Source: Cyanobacteria bacterium T3Sed10_344R1 (lineage in GTDB: Bacteria; Cyanobacteriota; Cyanobacteriia; Phormidesmidales; Phormidesmidaceae). Taken from it: a DNA stretch of 5,897 nt. The notes under the pieces were generated by a model, which made no database searches, was not told where the DNA came from, and worked only from the letters and a program-made list of their open reading frames with translations. Both the position numbers and the translations under genes were made by a program. The DNA is taken from positions 1 through 5,897 of the forward strand of contig PXDR01000601.1 in assembly GCA_003566335.1 (NCBI GenBank), given 5' to 3'. Shown one piece after another: positions 1-4,002 of this stretch (positions are counted from its first letter, which is position 1; every line of letters begins with the position of its first letter).

Positions 1-673
1 CCTCGAACAAGGTGTTCTCTACCGTAGCACCGTGGATGGCGCACAGCAGCGCTCCGCCCAAGATACCGGCCACACCCATCATGTGGAAGGGATTCAGCGT
101 CCAGTTGTGGAAGCCTTGGAAGAACAGCAGGAATCGGAAGATTGCCGCCACGCCGAAGCTAGGGGCAAAGAACCAGCTGGACTGACCCAAGGGGTACATC
201 AAGAACACGCTGACAAACACCGCAATCGGCCCAGAGAAGGCAATTGCGTTGTAGGGCCGCAGACCCACCAGTCGAGCGACTTCAAACTGACGCAGCATAA
301 AGCCAATCAGGCCGAAGGCACCGTGGAGGGCAACGAAGCTCCAGAGGCCGCCGATTTGACACCAGCGGACGAAGTCGCCCTGGGCTTCGGGACCCCAGAG
401 GAACAGCAGGGAGTGGCCCATGCTGTCAGCGGGGGTGGAGACAGCCACAGTCAGGAAGTTACAGCCTTCTAGGTAGCTAGAGGCTAGACCGTGGGTGTAC
501 CAGGAGGTAACAAAGGTGGTGCCGGTGAGCCAGCCCCCTACTGCCATGTAGGCGCAGGGGAACAACAGCAAACCAGACCAGCCGATGAAGACGAATCGGT
601 CGCGCTTTAGCCAGTCGTCGAGGACGTCGAACCATCCTCGATTGGCTTGCGCTCGTCCCATTGCAATGGTCAT
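1..673 (-). CDS. psbD: Photosystem II D2 protein, 3' end cut by window edge
   Basis: D2 pairs with D1 to form the photosystem II reaction centre in the thylakoid membrane and carries one side of the electron-transfer cofactors. The translation starts MTIAMGRAQANRGWFDVLDD, and 224 of the usual 352 or so residues lie in the window. Functional residues fall at the numbering known for D2: His117 (peripheral chlorophyll), Gln129 (pheophytin), Tyr160 (the redox-active Tyr D) with His189, His197 (P680 chlorophyll) and His214 (non-haem iron and QA side). The reading is open and uninterrupted to the left edge; the QB-side helix and second iron ligand lie outside. The start is fixed by the conserved N-terminus and by an AAGAGG ribosome site 7 nt upstream. 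In cyanobacteria psbD is commonly followed by an overlapping psbC, which would lie beyond the left edge. No coding abnormality is seen. Confidence 0.98.
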   Translation of the reverse strand, partial: MTIAMGRAQANRGWFDVLDDWLKRDRFVFIGWSGLLLFPCAYMAVGGWLTGTTFVTSWYTHGLASSYLEGCNFLTVAVSTPADSMGHSLLFLWGPEAQGDFVRWCQIGGLWSFVALHGAFGLIGFMLRQFEVARLVGLRPYNAIAFSGPIAVFVSVFLMYPLGQSSWFFAPSFGVAAIFRFLLFFQGFHNWTLNPFHMMGVAGILGGALLCAIHGATVENTLFE

Positions 674-680
674 TTCAAAT

Positions 681-686
681 CCTCTT
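681..686 (-). promoter_or_regulatory. psbD ribosome binding site
   Basis: AAGAGG on the minus strand, 7 nt before the psbD ATG. It is a strong Shine-Dalgarno match and supports the start at 673. None of the other genes here has an equally clear site, so psbD stands out as having a strong translation signal. Confidence 0.8.
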
Positions 687-733
687 GAATAGGGAGTTGA
701 TTCCAGTTTCCCTTAGAACGCAAGTGCTGGAAA

Positions 734-768
734 GTTTCTGGCTAGTCCTGAGGCAGGACGTCAGAAAC
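734..768 (-). other. Composite stem-loop in predicted psbD leader
   Basis: The arms 734-740 (GTTTCTG) and 762-768 (CAGAAAC) pair over 7 bp. Inside them, 745-750 (GTCCTG) and 754-759 (CAGGAC) pair over 6 bp, closing a 3-base loop; a small asymmetric internal loop of 4 and 2 bases separates the two stems. All 13 pairs are Watson-Crick. In a psbD transcript the structure would end about 60 nt before the start codon. No T-run follows on either strand, so it does not look like an intrinsic terminator. A role in mRNA stability or translation is inferred only. Confidence 0.55.
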
Positions 769-862
769 GCGCATGATTCTAAGGATAGGTGCGAGAGAGG
801 TTGGTAAATCGGGGCAGTCAAGTCATAGAATGGTGAGCTGACCACCCTAAAACCTGGCTGAA

Positions 863-918
863 ATCCGACGGATAAATCCATGAGAACAACGCTCTGGCAC
901 CGGATAAAGACGGCTAAA
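863..918 (-). repeat. Repeated CGGATAAA octamer and short palindrome
   Basis: The octamer CGGATAAA occurs at 869-876 and again at 901-908, with a one-base variant, CGGCTAAA, at 911-918, ten bases after the second. The first copy overlaps a perfect inverted repeat, ATCCG-A-CGGAT, at 863-873. On the psbD strand the octamer reads TTTATCCG. All copies lie downstream of the predicted psbD start point. They could be protein-binding sites or chance; I know of no regulator with this exact motif. Confidence 0.35.
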
Positions 919-950
919 GGAGCCATCTATAAGGATTCAAGCTTTCTAAT

Positions 951-979
951 ATGATAGAGAGTGATTCAAAATTTTACAA
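951..979 (-). promoter_or_regulatory. Predicted psbD sigma70-type promoter
   Basis: On the minus strand, TTGTAA (974-979) serves as the -35 box and TATCAT (951-956) as the -10 box, with an ideal 17-bp spacer in AT-rich surroundings. Transcription would begin near 944, giving a leader of about 270 nt before psbD. I found no closer site with both boxes; a lone TAGAAT at 776-781 lacks a -35 partner. Confidence 0.55.
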
Positions 980-980
980 T
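963..980 (+). promoter_or_regulatory. HLR1-like site (possible RpaB binding)
   Basis: HLR1 elements, bound by the response regulator RpaB at high-light-responsive cyanobacterial promoters, are two direct copies of (G/T)TTACA(T/A)(T/A) separated by 2 bases. Here 973-980 (TTTACAAT) is a perfect half-site. After the correct 2-base gap, 963-970 (GATTCAAA) matches 6 of 8 positions. The site overlaps the -35 box of the predicted psbD promoter, so bound protein would compete with polymerase. The match is by eye. Confidence 0.4.
975..980 (+). promoter_or_regulatory. Possible -10 box for ycf4
   Basis: TACAAT on the plus strand matches five of six bases of TATAAT, but has no good -35 box 16-18 bp upstream. 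If used, the ycf4 leader would be about 130 nt. The box overlaps the psbD -35 box on the other strand, so the two promoters would interfere. Another candidate, TTGACC at 1026-1031, lacks a -10 box at proper spacing. Confidence 0.22.
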
Positions 981-1117
981 CTGATACGTCTTCTCTCAGA
1001 CTGCGGCTAGGCTATGGCGGTGACGTTGACCGCGCTAGGGTGGGGTGAGGACTAGAGAAGGCGATCCTAATTTTTTGTCCGCTGATTGGCTTATTTTGAG
1101 GGTTTAAGACGAGCGCT

Positions 1118-1711
1118 ATGGCTGTATCCACTGAGTCGGCAGATCGATCTACTAATCAACTTGTGCTGCGGCGCTCTGTGGTGGGGGCGCGGCGACTGAG
1201 CAACTATTTTTGGGCCACGATTGTCACCATGGGGGCGACGGGCTTTTTCTTGGCCAGTTTGTCCAGCTATTTCGGGGTCAATCTGCTGCCGTTTGCTAAT
1301 CCCGCTGATTTTAATCCCACGGATTTGATCTTCGTTCCCCAGGGGGTGGCGATGGGATTCTATGGCATTGCCGGACTGGCGTTGGCTAGCTACCTCTGGC
1401 TGACCATGTTCTGGAATGTGGGGGGAGGCTACAACCAGTTCGATAAGGAGACGGGGACGTTCCAAATTGTCCGCAAGGGATTTCCGGGCAAAAACCGCCA
1501 CATCGAGATTTCTCAGTCTTTGGCCGATATTCGCACGGTGAAGGTGCAGCTTAAGGAAGGTCTGAATCCTAAGCGGGCGCTGTATCTCCAGGTGAAGGGG
1601 CGCAGTGATATTCCGCTGACCCGGGTGGGGCAGCCGCTGCCGCTGTCGGATTTAGAAAACCAGGCGGCTGAGCTGGCTCGGTTTCTCCAGGTGCCGCTGG
1701 AAGGGATTTAG
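1118..1711 (+). CDS. ycf4: Photosystem I assembly protein Ycf4
   Basis: Ycf4 is a thylakoid membrane protein that acts as a scaffold in photosystem I assembly; in cyanobacteria its loss lowers PSI without abolishing it. The product has 197 residues, slightly longer than the usual 185 or so because of its N-terminus. It has the family layout: a short cytosolic N-terminus, two membrane helices at about residues 31-52 and 76-99, then a soluble domain. Highly conserved stretches are easy to recognise: GGGYNQFDKETG (102-113), GFPGKNR (121-127), KEGLNPKRALYL (146-157) and IPLTRVGQPLPL followed by ENQAAELARFL (165-190). The ATG at 1118 leaves all conserved parts intact, although no good ribosome site precedes it. 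It is divergent from psbD and followed 118 bp later by the isomerase gene. As I recall, the Synechocystis ycf4 also lies beside a cyclophilin gene. Confidence 0.96.
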   Translation: MAVSTESADRSTNQLVLRRSVVGARRLSNYFWATIVTMGATGFFLASLSSYFGVNLLPFANPADFNPTDLIFVPQGVAMGFYGIAGLALASYLWLTMFWNVGGGYNQFDKETGTFQIVRKGFPGKNRHIEISQSLADIRTVKVQLKEGLNPKRALYLQVKGRSDIPLTRVGQPLPLSDLENQAAELARFLQVPLEGI

Positions 1712-1740
1712 ATTTGGCGGGGGTATTGGCTTGTGGCCCC

Positions 1741-1759
1741 TTAAACCCCTTTTAAACCC
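1741..1759 (+). repeat. Short direct repeat TTAAACCC in spacer
   Basis: TTAAACCC occurs at 1741-1748 and 1752-1759, an 11-bp period matching about one helical turn. It lies between ycf4 and the isomerase gene, roughly 75 bp before the latter's start. It could be an operator, but no recognised regulator uses this motif. No convincing terminator or promoter was found in this 118-bp spacer. Confidence 0.3.
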
Positions 1760-1829
1760 TAGAGGCTTGGGGCTTACTGTTGATGCCTCGCTGTTGCCGT
1801 AAATCATTTTTGTAACCTTGCTGAACGTG

Positions 1830-2630
1830 ATGATGAAAAGCCTGCAAACCTCACCGCTGCGACGCTGGAGTGCTGTTGCCCTGGTTGCGATCGCACTTTT
1901 TCTAGGCAGTTGCACCCAAGACTCCGCAGAAGCGCCAGCCCCAGAAGCGCCGGAAACGACTGAAGAGGTTGCCCCGGAACCAGCGGCTGACCCGACGGCA
2001 GACCTGCCCCAACTCAATGGCAGCGCTACCGTCGCCCTCACCGTCAATGGTGGGCGCATCGTGATTGAGGTCGATGGCGAAAACGCCCCGGTCACAGCGG
2101 GTAACTTTGTGGACTTAGTGGAGCGAGGCATCTACAACGGCGTGCTGTTCCATCGGGTCGTGCGGGAGCCTCAACCGTTTGTGGTGCAGGGGGGTGATCC
2201 TCAGACCACAGACCCCAACGTGTCGCCGCAGATGTATGGCACGGGCGGTTTTACTGACCCAGCCACGGGCCAACCCCGGATGATTCCCCTAGAAATCAAG
2301 CCAGCGGGGGCCGAGGAGCCGGTGTATGGCCAAACCTTTGACCAAGCCCAGATCGGGGAAAATCCGGTGCTGCGTCACGAGCGGGGGGCAGTGGCCATGG
2401 CCCGTTCTCAAATGCCTAATTCGGCCTCGTCGCAGTTCTATATCACCCTGGCCGATATTCCCTTTCTGGACGGGGACTATGCCGTGTTTGGCTATGTCAC
2501 CGAAGGGCTCGACGTGGTGGATGGCATTGAGCAAGGAGATCAGATTGAAAGTGCAGAGGTGATCTCTGGGCTAGATAATCTGGTTACTTCGGCAGACGGC
2601 GCAGATGAGCCAGACGGCGCGGACGAGTAG
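1830..2630 (+). CDS. Lipoprotein cyclophilin-type peptidyl-prolyl isomerase
   Basis: The product interconverts cis and trans X-Pro bonds and probably helps fold exported proteins. I place the start at ATG 1830 (266 residues); ATG 1833 is equally possible, and a TTG at 1818 would only add four residues before the signal sequence. No clear ribosome site helps to choose. Residues 1-28 form a lipoprotein signal: basic SPLRRW, a hydrophobic core, then LGSC with Cys28 as the likely lipidated residue. An acidic Ala/Pro/Glu linker follows to about residue 62, then the cyclophilin domain (about 66-248). It keeps FHR (catalytic Arg109), PFVVQGGD (Phe117, Gln120) and SSQFYI (Phe203). The position of the CypA His126 is Tyr217 in LDGDYAVFG, as in E. 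coli PpiA. A loop after QGGD is much longer than in PpiA. The ketoacyl synthase gene starts 18 bp downstream. Confidence 0.93.
   Translation: MMKSLQTSPLRRWSAVALVAIALFLGSCTQDSAEAPAPEAPETTEEVAPEPAADPTADLPQLNGSATVALTVNGGRIVIEVDGENAPVTAGNFVDLVERGIYNGVLFHRVVREPQPFVVQGGDPQTTDPNVSPQMYGTGGFTDPATGQPRMIPLEIKPAGAEEPVYGQTFDQAQIGENPVLRHERGAVAMARSQMPNSASSQFYITLADIPFLDGDYAVFGYVTEGLDVVDGIEQGDQIESAEVISGLDNLVTSADGADEPDGADE
1887..1894. repeat. HIP1 octamer
   Basis: A perfect GCGATCGC extended to TGCGATCGCA, inside the sequence coding for the hydrophobic core of the isomerase signal peptide. It is the first of five perfect copies in the window. Confidence 0.9.
2592..2627 (+). repeat. 18-bp tandem duplication at the isomerase C-terminus
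   Basis: Two 18-bp units, 2592-2609 and 2610-2627, differ at three bases and sit in frame immediately before the stop codon. They encode ADGADE and PDGADE, giving the protein an acidic tail beyond the cyclophilin fold. An in-frame slippage duplication is the simplest explanation. Confidence 0.7.
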
Positions 2631-2648
2631 GGATTAGGGTTAGCGCGA

Positions 2649-3779
2649 ATGGGTGGGGTTGTCGTCAGCGGCATTGGCCTGGTGACGGCCCTAGGCAATA
2701 CGACCCAAACCTGGGAGCGGCTGTTGGCAGGACAGAGTGCGATCGCACCTCACCAACCCTTTCTTGACCTTGCCCCTCGTCCCCTAGCCTTGATTGGCCC
2801 TAATCCGGCTGACTTAGCAGAATTGACCCAGCAGGCGGTGGCAGCGGCTTTGCAGGATGCTGGCCTATCCACGCCGCAGCCCGATTGCGGAATTGTGATC
2901 GGCTCTAGCCGCAGCCAGCAGCAGCGGCTTGAAAATCAGGCTCGGCAGTTTCTGCAAACCCAGCAGCCGCCAGAATTTTGGCTAGATAGTCTGCCCCATA
3001 CCCCGGCCCTGCTGGCCGCCCGTCAGGTCGGCAGCCAAGGGCCACTGCTCGCGCCGATGGCGGCTTGTGCCACGGGCTTGTGGGCGATTGCTCAAGCCAT
3101 GGTGCTGATTGAGTCGGGCCAGTGCGATCGCATCCTGGCAGGAGCGGTTGAAGCGCCAATAACTCCCCTCACCCTGGCCGGGTTCGCCAAGATGGGGGCA
3201 CTAGCCACCACTGGCTGCTATCCCTTTGACCAGAAGCGAGAAGGCTTAGTGCTAGGCGAAGGGGCAGCTGTGCTACTGCTGGAATCTCCTGAAGCCGCCA
3301 CTGCTCGGGGAGCCCGATCCTACGGTCGGCTGTTGGGCTGGGGCTTTACCGCCGATGGGCACCATGTCAGCGCCCCAGACCCCGAGGGGAAGGAGGCTGC
3401 GATCGCAATCTCCCAGTGCCTACAGCGCAGCGGCTTGACCGCCGCCGACATTGGCTACATCCACGCCCACGGCACCAGCACCCAGCTCAACGATGCCAAC
3501 GAGGCTGGGTTGATTCAACACTGTTGCCCCCAGGCCCAAGTCAGTTCAACCAAAGGAGCCACCGGCCACACCCTCGGCGCTTCCGGGGCAATTGGCGTTG
3601 TCCTCTGCTTACTAGCCCTTACCCATAAACAACTGCCGCCAACCACCGGGCTGAGCCAACCTGCTTTTGACCTCAACTTTGTTCGTGCATCCTCACCGCT
3701 AACGGAGCCGCTAGGTGCGGCACTGTGCCTGAGCTTTGGCTTTGGCGGGCAGAATGGGGTGGTTGCGATCGGGGGGTAA
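2649..3779 (+). CDS. Beta-ketoacyl-ACP synthase, FabF-like paralogue
   Basis: This thiolase-fold condensing enzyme would join an acyl group to malonyl-ACP with loss of CO2, extending a fatty acyl or polyketide-like chain in the cytosol. The 376 residues are shorter than FabF (about 412). Active-site features are present in order: nucleophile Cys140 in AACATG, His274 in HAHGTST, Lys302 in SSTKGATGH, His307, and FGFGG at 363-367. The FabB Glu309 equivalent is kept (Glu285), but the conserved Glu nine residues after the second His (FabB Glu342) is Gly316, and the usual FGFGGTN reads FGFGGQN. The start MGGVVVSGIGLVTALG matches the family N-terminus. The gene begins 18 bp after the isomerase stop, so the two are probably cotranscribed. 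No ACP or reductase gene is adjacent. Whether it is the main FabF or a specialised paralogue is undecided; I favour a paralogue. Confidence 0.9.
   Translation: MGGVVVSGIGLVTALGNTTQTWERLLAGQSAIAPHQPFLDLAPRPLALIGPNPADLAELTQQAVAAALQDAGLSTPQPDCGIVIGSSRSQQQRLENQARQFLQTQQPPEFWLDSLPHTPALLAARQVGSQGPLLAPMAACATGLWAIAQAMVLIESGQCDRILAGAVEAPITPLTLAGFAKMGALATTGCYPFDQKREGLVLGEGAAVLLLESPEAATARGARSYGRLLGWGFTADGHHVSAPDPEGKEAAIAISQCLQRSGLTAADIGYIHAHGTSTQLNDANEAGLIQHCCPQAQVSSTKGATGHTLGASGAIGVVLCLLALTHKQLPPTTGLSQPAFDLNFVRASSPLTEPLGAALCLSFGFGGQNGVVAIGG
2739..2746. repeat. HIP1 octamer
   Basis: A perfect GCGATCGC within TGCGATCGCA, in the 5' part of the ketoacyl synthase gene. Confidence 0.9.
3124..3131. repeat. 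HIP1 octamer
   Basis: A perfect GCGATCGC shortly after the catalytic cysteine codon of the ketoacyl synthase gene, encoding part of CDRI. Confidence 0.9.
3399..3406. repeat. HIP1 octamer
   Basis: A perfect GCGATCGC, the third copy in the ketoacyl synthase gene, read as part of Ala-Ala-Ile-Ala. Confidence 0.9.
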
Positions 3780-4002
3780 GGAGGGAAACTGGAGTTTTTC
3801 TTGTCCTCCCCCTTGGCAAGGGGGAGCTAGAGGGGGTAATGCAGGGCATTCGCATCAAGAATGACTTGTGTGTAAGGAGAGCTCTTAGCTAGAGAATCAG
3901 GACGCAGCTTGGGTTGAGAAGGTTAGACTGGATACACCTTGGCAAGCTGATTGTCCTTGACTGTTGACGCTAATCTCTGACCTTCCCGATTTCTGAGCCA
4001 CT
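3780..4002. other. Spacer between ketoacyl synthase and ftsH
   Basis: No gene is seen in these 223 bases. A GC-rich palindrome lies near the left end, and an 8-bp palindrome, AGAGCTCT, sits at 3879-3886. Close to ftsH, TTGAC is repeated at 3957-3961 and 3964-3968. CTGATT (3947-3952) and TAATCT (3971-3976), 18 bp apart, make only a weak promoter match, as does GATACA at 3931-3936. The ftsH promoter is therefore expected here but not located with confidence. Confidence 0.5.
3806..3826. repeat. Perfect GC-rich palindrome, possible dispersed repeat
   Basis: CTCCCCCTT (3806-3814) and AAGGGGGAG (3818-3826) form a perfect 9-bp stem around a GGC loop. A further AGGGGG at 3831-3836 lies just to its right. 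The hairpin sits 27 bp after the ketoacyl synthase stop. No T-run follows it on either strand, so it is a poor intrinsic terminator, although it could still stabilise a 3' end. CCCCCTT/AAGGGGG repeats of similar style are, from my general knowledge, frequent between genes of filamentous cyanobacteria and resemble MITE-type elements. Confidence 0.6.

Larger units (their letters stand above)
674..1117. other. Divergent psbD/ycf4 regulatory region
   Basis: These 444 bases separate two divergently transcribed genes and contain no convincing protein gene. The part next to ycf4 is mixed in composition. The stretch around 940-985 is clearly AT-rich and holds the best promoter signals. The 270 or so bases next to psbD would be its transcribed leader if the predicted promoter is used; they hold a composite stem-loop, a short palindrome and a repeated CGGATAAA octamer. 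An open frame at 675-926 on the minus strand spans nearly the whole leader, but it has no ribosome site and resembles no family I know. No clear ribosome site is seen just before ycf4; the nearest purine run, GAGGG at 1098-1102, is 15 nt away. Confidence 0.75.

Noticed and set aside
32..472. Plus-strand open frame of 146 codons
   Set aside because: Antisense shadow of psbD, whose minus-strand translation is an unmistakable D2.
1818..1829. TTG at 1818 as isomerase start
   Set aside because: It adds only four residues ahead of a complete lipoprotein signal and has no ribosome site; ATG 1830 or 1833 is more natural.
1652..2131. Minus-strand open frame of 159 codons over the ycf4-isomerase junction
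   Set aside because: Antisense to two recognised genes; low-complexity Ser/Ala/Gly composition mirrors the isomerase linker codons.
3806..3826. Intrinsic terminator for the ketoacyl synthase
   Set aside because: The stem is strong but is followed by CTAGAGGGGG, not a T-run. On the minus strand it is followed by an A-rich stretch.
3811..3946. CCTTGGCAAG repeated at 3811-3820 and 3937-3946 as ends of an inserted element
   Set aside because: Identity stops at the 10-mer, the first copy is simply the palindrome core, and no target duplication or inverted ends are seen.
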